DNA from: Altibacter sp.
GTDB lineage: Bacteria > Bacteroidota > Bacteroidia > Flavobacteriales > Flavobacteriaceae
DNA: 59,766 nt
Assembly: GCA_002696485.1 (NCBI GenBank)
Contig: NZTP01000025.1
Coordinates: 1-59,766, forward strand
Reading direction: 5' to 3'
In this document: in pieces, positions 51,460 through 59,766 of the stretch
Layout of the letters: each line of letters starts with the position of its first letter
Position numbering within the stretch: the stretch's first letter is position 1
Position numbers and translations under genes: made by a program
Notes under the pieces: generated by a model
Seen by the model: only the letters and a program-made list of their open reading frames with translations
Database searches by the model: none
What the model was told of the DNA's origin: nothing

Positions 51460-52749
51460 ATGAAGAGAAAGACACTTATCATTATTGTTTCAGTAATAGC
51501 AGTGCTCATTGTATTACTTATTGTCGGTAAAAAGGCCGGCTGGTTTGGTAAAAGTGGCAATGTTAAAGAAGTTGAGATCACAAAGATCGAGCCGCTTGAT
51601 ATTATTGAAACCGTTGCGGCAACCGGAAAAATACAACCAGAAGTAGAGGTGATGTTATCTTCTGAAGTGTCTGGAGAGATCATCGAACTGCCCATTAAAG
51701 AAGGACAGCAGGTAAAGAAGGGTGATCTTTTAGTAAAGATCAATCCAGACCTTATCCAATCTGCGTTGAGCCAATCTCAGGCCGGATTACAAAATGTACG
51801 AGCGCAATTGTCTCAGGCAGAAGCTAGTTTGCGAAACGCCGAACTCAATTACAATCGGAATAAGACCTTATTCGAAAAAGGCGTAATCTCTAAATCGGAA
51901 TGGGACCGTTCTGTAGCCGATTATGAGGTGGCGCAAGCGAATAAGCAATCGGCTTATTACAATGTTCAAAGTGCAGCAGCAAATGTTAAGCAGTCGAGAG
52001 ACAACTTATCTCGTACGTCTATATTCGCACCCATGGATGGAACCATTTCAAAACTATCTGTGGAACTAGGTGAGCGCGTTGTAGGAACCGCTCAAATGGC
52101 GGGTACCGAAATTGTTCGGGTTGCCAACTTAGATAATATGGAAGTGGAAGTAGACGTGAATGAGAATGATATTGTAAAGGTTTCCTTGGGAGATTCTACA
52201 ATTGTAGAAGTTGATGCATACTTGAAGCGTGAGTTCAAGGGGATCGTTACCGAGATTGCGAACTCTGCACAAAGCACTCTGTCTGCAGACCAAGTAACCA
52301 ACTTTAAAGTGAAAGTTCGAATACTTGCAGATTCGTATAAAGATCTAACCGAAGGAAAACCCGAATACTATTCTCCATTCCGTCCCGGGATGACTGCTAC
52401 GGTAGATATAATTACCAATAAGAAGCAAAATGTAATTGGGGTGCCTATTAGTGCTATTGTGATTAAGAATGATACCACCGATGTAAAAAAACCGGCCGTG
52501 AGTGAAACCACTGCTGTAAATACTGAAAAATTTGAATGTGTCTATGTCAAGAACGGGGACGAGGCTAAATTACGTGTGGTAACAACCGGGATACAGGACG
52601 ATTCCAATATCGAGATCACCTCAGGATTATCAAAAGACGATGTGGTTATAACAGGACCGTATAACACGGTTACAAAAACACTTAAATCAGGAGACAAGAT
52701 TGAGGTGGCCGCACCGGCCAAATTAGAAACGGAAAGCGAAGAGAACTAA
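51460..52749 (+). CDS. HlyD/MacA-type periplasmic adaptor
   Basis: This 429-residue membrane fusion protein has an N-terminal helix (about 4-22), a barrel-sandwich half (IETVAATGKIQPEVEVMLSS), the lipoyl-like stretch EIIELPIKEGQQVKKGDLL, a long coiled-coil hairpin (about 105-180), then SIFAPMDGTISKLSVELGE closing the lipoyl fold, a beta-barrel, and a membrane-proximal domain. This layout fits the MacA type, which links a TolC channel to an ABC transporter such as MacB. It overlaps tsaB by 1 base (TAATG). Confidence 0.92.
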   Translation: MKRKTLIIIVSVIAVLIVLLIVGKKAGWFGKSGNVKEVEITKIEPLDIIETVAATGKIQPEVEVMLSSEVSGEIIELPIKEGQQVKKGDLLVKINPDLIQSALSQSQAGLQNVRAQLSQAEASLRNAELNYNRNKTLFEKGVISKSEWDRSVADYEVAQANKQSAYYNVQSAAANVKQSRDNLSRTSIFAPMDGTISKLSVELGERVVGTAQMAGTEIVRVANLDNMEVEVDVNENDIVKVSLGDSTIVEVDAYLKREFKGIVTEIANSAQSTLSADQVTNFKVKVRILADSYKDLTEGKPEYYSPFRPGMTATVDIITNKKQNVIGVPISAIVIKNDTTDVKKPAVSETTAVNTEKFECVYVKNGDEAKLRVVTTGIQDDSNIEITSGLSKDDVVITGPYNTVTKTLKSGDKIEVAAPAKLETESEEN

Positions 52750-53408
52750 TGGCTACCATTTTATGTCTTGAAACTTCCACCACGAATTGTTCAGTAGCGC
52801 TTTCAGTTAATGGAAGCGTTATTGCATTACAAGAGGATTTGAAAGGGGGTTATTCTCATGCTGAAAAGCTGCATCCTTTTATTGAAGCCGTGCTTTCTGA
52901 AGCAGGCATTGAAAAAAATATGCTTGATGCCATTGCCGTAAGTAAAGGTCCCGGATCGTATACCGGTTTACGGATTGGGGTGTCTGCGGCTAAAGGACTG
53001 TGTATGTCATTGGACATTCCCTTGATCTCTGTGGCAACCTTGCGATCTCTGGCAATGCAGGCAAACGAATCAAAGGCGCGGTTTTTTATTCCTTTATTGG
53101 ATGCAAGGCGTATGGAAGTGTATGCTTCGGTATTTGAAGGCACTTCCGAAATTAGAGGGACCAAAGCAGAGATACTTACTCCTGCTTCATTTATTGAATA
53201 TCTTGAAAAAGGCACCACTGTTTTTTTAGGTAACGGGGTATCAAAGTTTAGCGCAATCTGTGACCATCCCAATGCCGTCTTTATGGAAGAAACGCTACCT
53301 TCAGCAATTCAAATGGCTTCGCTAGCCGAAGCGAAGTTCAAAAAAAACGACATCGAGGATGTCGCTTACTTTGAACCGTATTATTTAAAGGATTATGTAG
53401 GGGGATGA
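52749..53408 (+). CDS. tsaB: tRNA t6A synthesis protein TsaB
   Basis: This 219-residue ASKHA-fold protein is the partner of TsaD in making N6-threonylcarbamoyladenosine at A37 of ANN-decoding tRNAs. The start ILCLETSTTNCSVAL, the segment SKGPGSYTGLRIGVSAAKGL, and DARRMEVYASVF are diagnostic. Its length matches family members. Overlaps the adaptor stop by 1 base; a link to efflux is not expected, so co-transcription is probably just convenience. The convergent gene begins its stop 5 bases beyond, leaving no room for a classic terminator. Confidence 0.95.
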   Translation: MATILCLETSTTNCSVALSVNGSVIALQEDLKGGYSHAEKLHPFIEAVLSEAGIEKNMLDAIAVSKGPGSYTGLRIGVSAAKGLCMSLDIPLISVATLRSLAMQANESKARFFIPLLDARRMEVYASVFEGTSEIRGTKAEILTPASFIEYLEKGTTVFLGNGVSKFSAICDHPNAVFMEETLPSAIQMASLAEAKFKKNDIEDVAYFEPYYLKDYVGG

Positions 53409-53413
53409 TTTTA

Positions 53414-54109
53414 TTAAAGCGTATCGTAGTATAAGATAAGGTTTGCTAGATCTGAATCATTCCTGGTATCCGGCTTGTATTTTTTAAAGTAACTCTTGAT
53501 CTCCATTTTCTTATCACTTAAAGCCGAAAGAATTTTCGACTTGCTGTTGCCAAGTTCGGTAAAAGTCATATTTGATGATACTAAATAATAAGTATGGGCC
53601 TGCTCAAACTTAGCCGGTTCATTTTTCTCATAACTAGTTCTGGCAACTTGCGAAGGAATGTACTCTACTGTGGTCTTTTTATAGAGCTTATAATCTGGAC
53701 CGGAATATAATACTTTGTAATATCTCTCTGAAATATCTCCCTGCGCAGGAACAAAAACATACTTTTCATTAAATATCGAGGCAGATATACTAGGATTCTT
53801 GAGTAATGCTCCAAATCGATCAATGCTAACTTTTGGATTTTTAATCTCAATTTGATCTGAAGAGGCATTATACCTCAAAAGTACATTCTCTGCTGCTACC
53901 TTTCCATCGTAATATACCGTGCCTGTTAAAAATGTGTCATTTGCATAAGGCGAACCACTCATACTATTTATTTGTGCTTCTGTTAATCCTTCTTGAGTGT
54001 CAATTGCTTTGTCAAGTATTCTATATAGGACATCCGTTTCAAGGTTTTGAGAATATACATTAGCGCTTAAAGCTAGGACAAATAAAAAGGTAAGGAGTCT
54101 ATAGACCAT
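53414..54109 (-). CDS. Predicted secreted protein of unknown family
   Basis: This 231-residue protein has a clear signal peptide (cut near SANVYSQ, residue 21). The rest is Tyr-, Lys- and Ser-rich with predicted beta strands (AENVLLRYNASSDQIEIKNP, YYKVLYSGPDYKLYKKTTVEYI), and a helical, charged C-terminus (about 190-231, SKSKILSALSDKKMEIKSYFKKYK). No cysteine. The C-terminus lacks the T9SS pattern, so it should stay in the periplasm or outer membrane. I do not recognise a family. It is the last of the leftward run, 76 bases after mscS, with its own -7 element. Confidence 0.75.
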   Translation of the reverse strand: MVYRLLTFLFVLALSANVYSQNLETDVLYRILDKAIDTQEGLTEAQINSMSGSPYANDTFLTGTVYYDGKVAAENVLLRYNASSDQIEIKNPKVSIDRFGALLKNPSISASIFNEKYVFVPAQGDISERYYKVLYSGPDYKLYKKTTVEYIPSQVARTSYEKNEPAKFEQAHTYYLVSSNMTFTELGNSKSKILSALSDKKMEIKSYFKKYKPDTRNDSDLANLILYYDTL

Positions 54110-54162
54110 TGTATAATTTTATTTAAGAAAGGGGTATTATTAAGTTTCAAATAGTATGGATG

Positions 54163-54170
54163 CAAAGTTA
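54163..54170 (-). promoter_or_regulatory. -7 element for the secreted unknown gene
   Basis: The minus strand reads TAACTTTG, matching TAnnTTTG, 53 bases before the start codon. A -33 element would fall within the end of mscS and is not clear. Confidence 0.35.
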
Positions 54171-54185
54171 ATTAAAATTTACTTA

Positions 54186-55022
54186 TTAGTCTTGTATATT
54201 GTATAGATGTACGTCTCTTTGCGGAAACGGGATCACGATACCTGCAGCTTCTACCCGCGCCTTTCCTTCTTCAAGAATATGCCAACGCAAATTCCAAAAG
54301 TCTTCATTCTTCGCCCAATATCGTACCGATAGGTTCACGGAGCTGTCCGCTAATTCTGAAACCACTACCATAGGCATCTTGTCTTCTAGTTTTAATACTG
54401 TTTCCTGCTCCATGACCAGTTCTAATAAAATGTCCTTGGCTTGCTTAATGTCACTGTCGTACCCAATGCCAAAGGTGATCGCCTCACGACGAATACCTTC
54501 TTCGGTGTAATTGATGATCGTATCGTTAGACAATTTTCCGTTGGGAATTATAGCTAACTGATTTCCAAACGTTGTTAAGTGCGTATTGAAAATAGAAATA
54601 GTCTTTACAGTGCCTTCCACACCTTGACCTTTAATAAAATCACCTACTTTAAAAGGCTTCAATAGTAGGATGAGCACACCCCCGGCAAAGTTAGCTAATG
54701 AACCTTGCAACGCAAGACCAATAGCCAATCCGGCAGCACCAATGATAGCTACCAGGCTTGCAGACTCCACACCCAGCTGTGTTATTACCAAGACGAACAG
54801 CACAATTTTGAGTCCCCAATTGATTAGGTTGGCCGCGAATCGCTCTAACGTAACATCAAATTCCTTCTTCTCAAAGAATTTGTTTACAAGGCGATTGATA
54901 AATTTTATTACCCATAATCCAACAAGCAACAATAAAACGGCACCAATTAGAGTAGGTAAAAAGTCAATAAGTTTTTCTCCGTATTCTTGAATGTAAGTAT
55001 CTATATCTTTGAATTTCTCCAT
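54186..55022 (-). CDS. Small-conductance mechanosensitive channel (MscS)
   Basis: This 278-residue inner-membrane channel opens on membrane tension to release solutes after osmotic downshock. Three helices (about 20-42, 63-83, 90-120) lead to the pore-lining TM3 with GLAIGLALQGSLANFAGGV. The cytoplasmic beta domain follows with FKVGDFIKGQGVEGTVKTI and IPNGKLSNDTIINYT. I chose ATG 55022, which lies 7 bases beyond the end of the upstream gene; an in-frame ATG at 55052 would overlap it. Size is that of the minimal MscS type. Confidence 0.94.
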   Translation of the reverse strand: MEKFKDIDTYIQEYGEKLIDFLPTLIGAVLLLLVGLWVIKFINRLVNKFFEKKEFDVTLERFAANLINWGLKIVLFVLVITQLGVESASLVAIIGAAGLAIGLALQGSLANFAGGVLILLLKPFKVGDFIKGQGVEGTVKTISIFNTHLTTFGNQLAIIPNGKLSNDTIINYTEEGIRREAITFGIGYDSDIKQAKDILLELVMEQETVLKLEDKMPMVVVSELADSSVNLSVRYWAKNEDFWNLRWHILEEGKARVEAAGIVIPFPQRDVHLYNIQD

Positions 55023-55029
55023 AGGGTAT

Positions 55030-57144
55030 TTAAAATTTTTTAATTGTTTCAATTGCTTTTTCTACTTCTTTCACCGGTAATTTACACGTGTTGTTAACAC
55101 ATACATAAATATAGGTTTCACCTTCAACAAAGCGTCCTTCTAAAAGATAATCATCTTGCTGTGTAGTGCTTCCGGCAATAAGCATATTAGGGATGTAATA
55201 CGCAGTAAGTGTTTCTATTCGTTGTTTAGCTTCGGGCCCCACAACAACTACTTCAAAATATTTCGATTGATAATTCTTCAGCAGATCCATCCAATTGGAA
55301 AACCCTGAAGGGTATTGTTCCAATTCAGGAAGGACGTTTTTCAACATTTGTTTGCTGGTCTCTCCGTACTTCGGCACATTATAATAATGCGACAATTTAA
55401 AGAGGTTCTTGGCCATAATCGAATTAGAGGCCGGGATCACATTATCTCGATACTCAAAAGTGCGTGTCATAAGTTTAGCATCTTCTTTTGAAGTAAAATA
55501 GAACATGTGCTTTTCTTCATCAAAGAAATGTGAAAAGGTATAATCTGCCATAATCTTCGACCGTTCTAACCAAGTAGCGTCCATAGTCACCTCATACAAT
55601 GCGATAAATCCTTCTATCACCGCCGCGTAGTCTTCCAAATAACCATTAATGCTGCTTTTGCCATCTTTATAGGTGTGGTATAACGCTCCGCTGGGTTGTA
55701 ATTGGGAAGCAGCAATAAATCGGGCATTTTTTAGGGCAGCTTCTAAATAGTCTTCTTTTTGAAAAGCTTTATAGGCATCTACATAGGCCGTTAACATCAA
55801 TCCATTCCAAGAAGTAAGTGTTTTATCGTCCAGTCTGGGTTTTGGACGTTTGTTTCGGAATTGGGAAAGTGTCCGTTTCCATGTGTCTTTCTTTTTCTGA
55901 AATGCTTCAGTCGTAAGTCCGTATTTTGAGGCAAACGAAGCATCATCCTCACTCCGAAGCAATATATAATGATCACCTTCCCATTTTCCGAAGCTATTGA
56001 TGTTGTAATAATTGCTAAAAAGTTCAAAATCTCCCTTTAACAGTGGTTTCAGCTCCTCCTGCGTATAAATATAATATGCGCCCTCTTCCAATTCCCCCGT
56101 AGCTGTTTCACTATCGGCGTCCAAAGACGAATAAAAGGCACCTTCGGCAGTCGTCATCTCGCGCTGTATGTAATCGAGCGTTTCAAGAACGACCTCCTTA
56201 TAAAGTTCTTTGTTGGTAGCCAAATAGGCATCGCTGTACAGACTTACCATTTGCGCGTTATCGTATAGCATTTTTTCAAAATGTGGTACATGCCAGCGCT
56301 CGTCCACACTGTAACGCGAGAAACCGCCCCCTATTTGGTCATAAATGCCTCCATAGGCCATCTGATCCAGGGTTAGGGTCACAAAATCTAATAATTCGGC
56401 ATTTTCGGCTTGTAAGGCTTCACGCAATAAATAATGGTAATTATTGGGCATCATGAACTTTGGCGCTCTTTTGTATCCACCATATCTGTGGTCAAAGCTG
56501 GTAGACCATTTTTCGATTATGTTGTTTGTGTCATAATGCTTGAAATCGACAGCTTCGTTGTTAAATGTGACAAGGTCCATGCTCTTTATGCCTTCTTCCA
56601 ATTTAGCGGCATATTCCTCGAGCTTCGCAGGTTCCTGTTCGTAGATCTCTTGTATTTTATTGATGGCGGCAATCCACTCTTCTTTTTTAAAATAGGTACC
56701 TCCCCAAACGGGACGACCATCGGGCAATGTGATCACATTCAAAGGCCAACCGGCACTTCCGGTCATAAGTTGTACCGCATTGATGTAGATCTGGTCTACA
56801 TCGGGACGCTCCTCACGATCCACCTTCACTGAAATAAAATGTTGGTTCATAACGGCTGCAACGGTAGAATCCTCAAAACTCTCACGTTCCATCACATGGC
56901 ACCAATGACAAGCCGCATACCCAACACTTATTATCATCAGCTTGTTCTCTTGCTTGGCTTTTTCAAGTGTTTTTTCGTTCCAACCGCGCCAGTTAACAGG
57001 ATTGTGGGCGTGTTGAAGCAAATAAGGACTGGTCTCGTTTATAAGTTCATTGGTATATTGATGGGTTTCCAAAGATTTTTTATTTGAAGAATTACACGAT
57101 AAAAAGAAAAGCGAAATAAGGGCTACGGGAAAAAGATGGCGCAT
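55030..57144 (-). CDS. DUF255 thioredoxin-domain lipoprotein (YyaL type)
   Basis: This 704-residue protein begins with a lipoprotein signal (FFLSC, Cys17). A thioredoxin-like DUF255 domain (about 30-190) has [17 protein letters not shown] and the CxxC in AACHWCHVM (Cys79, Cys82). An alpha/alpha-toroid domain follows (about 210-560), as in YyaL and SSP411 proteins, with [20 protein letters not shown] and [13 protein letters not shown]. Family function is uncertain; a redox or glycan-linked role in the envelope is possible because of the lipid anchor. Full length for the family. mscS follows by 7 bases. Confidence 0.93.
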   Translation of the reverse strand: MRHLFPVALISLFFLSCNSSNKKSLETHQYTNELINETSPYLLQHAHNPVNWRGWNEKTLEKAKQENKLMIISVGYAACHWCHVMERESFEDSTVAAVMNQHFISVKVDREERPDVDQIYINAVQLMTGSAGWPLNVITLPDGRPVWGGTYFKKEEWIAAINKIQEIYEQEPAKLEEYAAKLEEGIKSMDLVTFNNEAVDFKHYDTNNIIEKWSTSFDHRYGGYKRAPKFMMPNNYHYLLREALQAENAELLDFVTLTLDQMAYGGIYDQIGGGFSRYSVDERWHVPHFEKMLYDNAQMVSLYSDAYLATNKELYKEVVLETLDYIQREMTTAEGAFYSSLDADSETATGELEEGAYYIYTQEELKPLLKGDFELFSNYYNINSFGKWEGDHYILLRSEDDASFASKYGLTTEAFQKKKDTWKRTLSQFRNKRPKPRLDDKTLTSWNGLMLTAYVDAYKAFQKEDYLEAALKNARFIAASQLQPSGALYHTYKDGKSSINGYLEDYAAVIEGFIALYEVTMDATWLERSKIMADYTFSHFFDEEKHMFYFTSKEDAKLMTRTFEYRDNVIPASNSIMAKNLFKLSHYYNVPKYGETSKQMLKNVLPELEQYPSGFSNWMDLLKNYQSKYFEVVVVGPEAKQRIETLTAYYIPNMLIAGSTTQQDDYLLEGRFVEGETYIYVCVNNTCKLPVKEVEKAIETIKKF

Positions 57145-57160
57145 AGATTGAGAAATAAAG

Positions 57161-57196
57161 AAATAAAAATACGCTTTTGATCATCAAAAGCGTATT
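57161..57196 (-). terminator. Terminator after dodecin gene
   Basis: On the minus strand, AATACGCTTTTGA pairs with TCAAAAGCGTATT around TGA, a perfect 13-bp stem, followed by TTTATTTC. It ends the dodecin transcript before the DUF255 gene. Confidence 0.88.
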
Positions 57197-57216
57197 CATG
57201 TATAAAGTCTTATAAA

Positions 57217-57417
57217 TTAATTGACTTCGAAGGTGATTTTCACATTCACGCGGAACTCGGTAATATCATTGTTATTGACCATGGCACTTTGTTCGTGCAC
57301 ATAGACTGACCGAATATTCTTTACGCTCTTAGCAGCATGTTTCACTGCATTTCTGGCAGCATCTTCCCAACTCTCATTGGAGTTTGCCAATACTTCAATA
57401 ACTTTTAGTACAGCCAT
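57217..57417 (-). CDS. Dodecin family protein
   Basis: This 66-residue protein matches dodecin, a dodecamer that stores flavin or coenzyme A. Diagnostic features are LKVIEVLANSNESWEDAA (with the flavin-stacking region Trp17), the helix NAVKHAAKSVKNIRSVYV, and the closing strand ITEFRVNVKITFEV. Size and pattern fit exactly. It lies between nfu and the DUF255 gene with a terminator after it, so it is probably a single-gene unit. Confidence 0.93.
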   Translation of the reverse strand: MAVLKVIEVLANSNESWEDAARNAVKHAAKSVKNIRSVYVHEQSAMVNNNDITEFRVNVKITFEVN

Positions 57418-57518
57418 AATATTAGTTTTATCTATTAGGTCTCTAAAATACGATTTTAAGAACCAAAAGTTCTCAAAATATCGTTAAAACCTAGGGTTGT
57501 AAGGAGAAAACCTAACGG

Positions 57519-58433
57519 TTATCCGTTGATCGCCTCTACTCTAGCAACACGCCCTTGTAGCATCTCACTAAGCATGGTTTCAATACCATTCTTGAGCGTA
57601 ATTGTCGAAGAAGGACAACCGCTGCAGGCTCCTTGTAACAGGACACGAACCGTTTTGGTTTCTTCGTCGAAAGATTCGAACGCAATATGACCTCCGTCAC
57701 TGGCTACAGCTGGGCGTACATATTCATCCAGGATGGCGATGATCTCTTTGTCGATATCAGAGTAATTCTCGTTTGTGTCTTTGGTTACTTCGGAAGATGT
57801 CACGGACGCATTTTTTTCCTTCTGAAGCATAGCATCCAAAAGTACAGGTTTGTCGCTTTCAATATAGTTTCGGATAAACTCGCGAATTTCCATAGATACT
57901 TCTTGCCATTCAGCAACATTGTATTTCATTACAGAAACATAATTCGCACTAAGGAATATTTCCTTTACAAATGGAAAACTGAACAATTCCTTAGCAAGGG
58001 GCGCATGGATCGCTTCATCGATATTCTTAAATTCAAAAGTGCCGGTTACCAAAGGCTTATTGGCTACAAATTTCATGACCGAAGGATTTGGCGTACTTTC
58101 CGCATAGATAGTGACCGGAACCTTTTTAGGTGTGTTGGATTCTACAATCACCGCTTTACCCGAATTTAAGTAGTCACTAATAGCCTGAGAAACCTCATTT
58201 TCTACATCGCTCCACGTTACGATATTGTATTTTTCAATTGCGATAAAATTTTGTGAGATATACACAGTCTTCACAAAGGGAAGATAGAATAATTGCTGAG
58301 CTAACGGACTTGCCGATGCTTCATCAATATTCTTAAATTCGTAGCTAGTTGCCTGTGTTAAAAAGGAATTGGCTACAAATTTTACAATATTTTCATTATT
58401 TGTGGGTTGTATATGAATGTTAAAATCAGACAT
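57519..58433 (-). CDS. NifU-like Fe-S scaffold with duplicated N-domain
   Basis: This 304-residue protein assembles or carries Fe-S clusters in the cytoplasm. Two tandem Nfu_N domains (about 5-97 and 108-198) are related to each other: NENIVKFVANSFL versus NPSVMKFVANKPL, and ASPLAQQLFYLPFVK versus HAPLAKELFSFPFVK. A linker leads to a NifU C-terminal domain (about 225-304) with the cluster cysteines Cys270 and Cys273 in GACSGCPSS. The double N-domain arrangement is known in this phylum. It has its own promoter and is divergent from the next gene. Confidence 0.94.
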   Translation of the reverse strand: MSDFNIHIQPTNNENIVKFVANSFLTQATSYEFKNIDEASASPLAQQLFYLPFVKTVYISQNFIAIEKYNIVTWSDVENEVSQAISDYLNSGKAVIVESNTPKKVPVTIYAESTPNPSVMKFVANKPLVTGTFEFKNIDEAIHAPLAKELFSFPFVKEIFLSANYVSVMKYNVAEWQEVSMEIREFIRNYIESDKPVLLDAMLQKEKNASVTSSEVTKDTNENYSDIDKEIIAILDEYVRPAVASDGGHIAFESFDEETKTVRVLLQGACSGCPSSTITLKNGIETMLSEMLQGRVARVEAING

Positions 58434-58449
58434 TTAATAGCATTTTTTG

Positions 58450-58481
58450 CAAAAATATAAAAAGAAAATCAATGTAATCAA
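58450..58481 (-). promoter_or_regulatory. Promoter for the NifU-like gene
   Basis: On the minus strand TTG (58481-58479), a 21-base spacer and TATTTTTG (58457-58450). It sits 17 bases before the start codon and directly abuts the -7 element of the rightward gene. Confidence 0.6.
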
Positions 58482-58489
58482 TATATTTG
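58482..58489 (+). promoter_or_regulatory. -7 element for the choice-of-anchor L gene
   Basis: TATATTTG matches TAnnTTTG, 20 bases before the ATG at 58509. No clear -33 TTG. It abuts the -33 element of the divergent NifU-like promoter, so the two promoters may compete. Confidence 0.45.
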
Positions 58490-58508
58490 ACGTCTTAACA
58501 CCTACTTT

Positions 58509-59766
58509 ATGAAGAAAATTTTACTCCCCCTCATACTAGCATTTTCCGCAGTGTGCTTTTCTCAATCTATTGTAGTAAATGACCCTGCAGCTCCTCAAAC
58601 TTCTTTTACAGCTGAAGAATTGATCACCAATGTACTTATAGGCGGAGGAAGCTGTGTGCAGGCAAATATGACCTTTTTACAGGAGAACCCTGGCGGAGTT
58701 ACCAATATCAATGATAGAAGTTGGGGATATTTCAATGCAGCTGGAACTACCTTTCCTTTTGCTGAAGGTATTATACTTTCTACGGGACATGCGGTAGATG
58801 CCGAAGGTCCTAATAATGCCAGCGGTACCACGGGAACAGGGGCAGGATGGTTAGGCGACAACGATTTAAAGATTATATTGGACAATCAAAGTGGGGACAA
58901 TGTTGGTACAAATAACGCTACGGTGTTCCAATTCACCTTTGTCCCGGTTATACCGAATGTATCCTTTGATTTTATTTTTGCTTCTGAAGAGTATGAAGAT
59001 GATTTTGAATGTGACAGTCAGTTTCGTGATGGTTTTGCCTTCTTATTAAGAGGACCCGGAATTCCGGACGACTCGGGAACTCCCTACGGGGGAACCAATA
59101 TTGCCGCAGTTCCCGGGTCTATGAATGTTCCTGTGAGCACACTGTCAATTCACGCAGATACCTTTATGTGTGGCACTGAAATTCCGGATGTCAATTTTTT
59201 CCCTCAGTTTTATGTAAGTAATTCAGGTGCCAATAACTTAAATGAAATTTCATTCGATGGTTATACTACTTCTCTAACAGCGCAAGCAACCTTAACACCG
59301 GGGCAAACCTATGAACTCAAGATGGTGATTGCAGATCGGGGTGATTCCAGTTTTGATTCAGCGGTATTCTTCAGAGCAGGATCTTTTGATATTGGAAGCG
59401 TAGATCTAGGTTTGGATCTCACCGCTAGCGATGGTACAGCTCGATGTATTGGAGAGTCATACACTATTGTGCCTAATATCACAGCCCCTCCGGGTACTAC
59501 CTATGAGTGGCAATATGAGAACCCTTTAGGTTCAGGTATTTTTGTGCCTTTTGTACCTGCTGAAACATCTCCAAACTTAACCGTTACAACTACAGGACGA
59601 TACAAACTTATCGTAGATTTCGCCGGAGTCTGTACTTCTGAAGGTGATGTGTATATTGAATTTGTGCCACCTCCTGTTGTCAATCCAATGCCGGACCCTT
59701 TGGTAGTTTGTGATGATGACAATAATGGATTGGCTATGTTCACTTTGCATGATGCTGATATGGATA
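58509..59766 (+). CDS. Secreted choice-of-anchor L protein (5' part)
   Basis: The frame is open from ATG 58509 to the window end, about 419 codons, so the gene is cut by the window, not broken. A signal peptide (cut near AVCFSQ, residue 19) precedes a choice-of-anchor L domain (about 30-300) with ENPGGVTNINDRSWGYFNA, FIFASEEYEDDF and RDGFAFLLRGPG. From about 310 it continues with Ig-like or gliding-motility-type modules (CIGESYTIVPNIT, VDFAGVCTSEG, then VVCDDDNNGLAMFTL). Such proteins in flavobacteria are usually very long surface adhesins that end in a T9SS sorting domain, but the tail is outside the window. Confidence 0.88.
   Translation, partial: MKKILLPLILAFSAVCFSQSIVVNDPAAPQTSFTAEELITNVLIGGGSCVQANMTFLQENPGGVTNINDRSWGYFNAAGTTFPFAEGIILSTGHAVDAEGPNNASGTTGTGAGWLGDNDLKIILDNQSGDNVGTNNATVFQFTFVPVIPNVSFDFIFASEEYEDDFECDSQFRDGFAFLLRGPGIPDDSGTPYGGTNIAAVPGSMNVPVSTLSIHADTFMCGTEIPDVNFFPQFYVSNSGANNLNEISFDGYTTSLTAQATLTPGQTYELKMVIADRGDSSFDSAVFFRAGSFDIGSVDLGLDLTASDGTARCIGESYTIVPNITAPPGTTYEWQYENPLGSGIFVPFVPAETSPNLTVTTTGRYKLIVDFAGVCTSEGDVYIEFVPPPVVNPMPDPLVVCDDDNNGLAMFTLHDADMD

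Noticed and set aside
1-59766. CRISPR arrays, insertion sequences, prophage or toxin-antitoxin genes
   Set aside because: None seen on either strand: no spaced direct repeats, transposase or integrase motifs.

Overview
The window looks like chromosomal DNA of a marine-type flavobacterium (Bacteroidota, Flavobacteriaceae). This rests on gene content, not on a database search. It carries a type IX secretion translocon (SprA), three complete secreted or outer-membrane proteins with flavobacterial features, C-terminal T9SS sorting domains, alternative complex III in place of bc1, Bacteroidota-type promoters (TTG, about 20 bases, TAnnTTTG) and almost no Shine-Dalgarno use. I see no insertion sequence, prophage, CRISPR array or integrase; most of the window is conserved core chromosome.

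Region by region. 1-1760: tRNA-Gln(UUG) with a terminator, then a leftward usp/lipoprotein pair. 1756-6346: rimP-nusA-infB, with a terminator-like hairpin in the rimP leader. 6444-12553: an accessory block with an LRR protein carrying a T9SS tail, a small outer-membrane barrel, a lipoprotein, and a 1029-residue secreted alpha/beta hydrolase with a T9SS tail. Two look-alike terminators flank this block. 12559-24952: a SPOR protein, then a long respiratory run actABCDEF-coxB-coxA encoding a quinol:cytochrome c oxidoreductase and a cytochrome c oxidase. 24977-25085: a predicted small RNA. 25083-30740: peroxiredoxin, ruvB, queG, maeB, ruvA. 30744-44714: sprA, gcvH, a VanZ-like gene, three TonB-like genes, a RemB-like barrel gene with its own TonB-like N-terminus, and an opposing metallo-beta-lactamase-fold gene. 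44787-50033: ctaB, two subunit III genes, subunit IV, then a cytochrome oxidase assembly set (Cys-less SCO-like protein, true SCO, DUF420 protein, 75-residue CxxC protein). 50064-53408: TolC, periplasmic adaptor and tsaB. 53414-58433: leftward genes for a secreted unknown protein, MscS, a DUF255 thioredoxin-like lipoprotein, dodecin and an Nfu-type Fe-S protein. 58482-end: a truncated secreted protein with a choice-of-anchor L domain.

How the parts work together. MaeB and GcvH belong to central carbon metabolism. Electrons from menaquinol pass through Act to cytochrome c and on to the CoxABC oxidase. The 44.8-50.0 kb cluster supplies haem O, subunits III and IV, and copper delivery. SprA exports the T9SS cargo seen in the accessory block, and RemB-like and TonB-like proteins point to gliding or energised outer-membrane processes.

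The points most worth checking are: a helix-hairpin-helix domain on the ActC membrane subunit; the TonB-like domain fused to the RemB-like barrel beside three TonB paralogues that share a cysteine pair; the small RNA candidate after coxA; the rimP leader hairpin; and the Cys-less SCO partner with the small CxxC membrane protein. Intergenic stretches are all under about 285 bases and are described under the regulatory entries.
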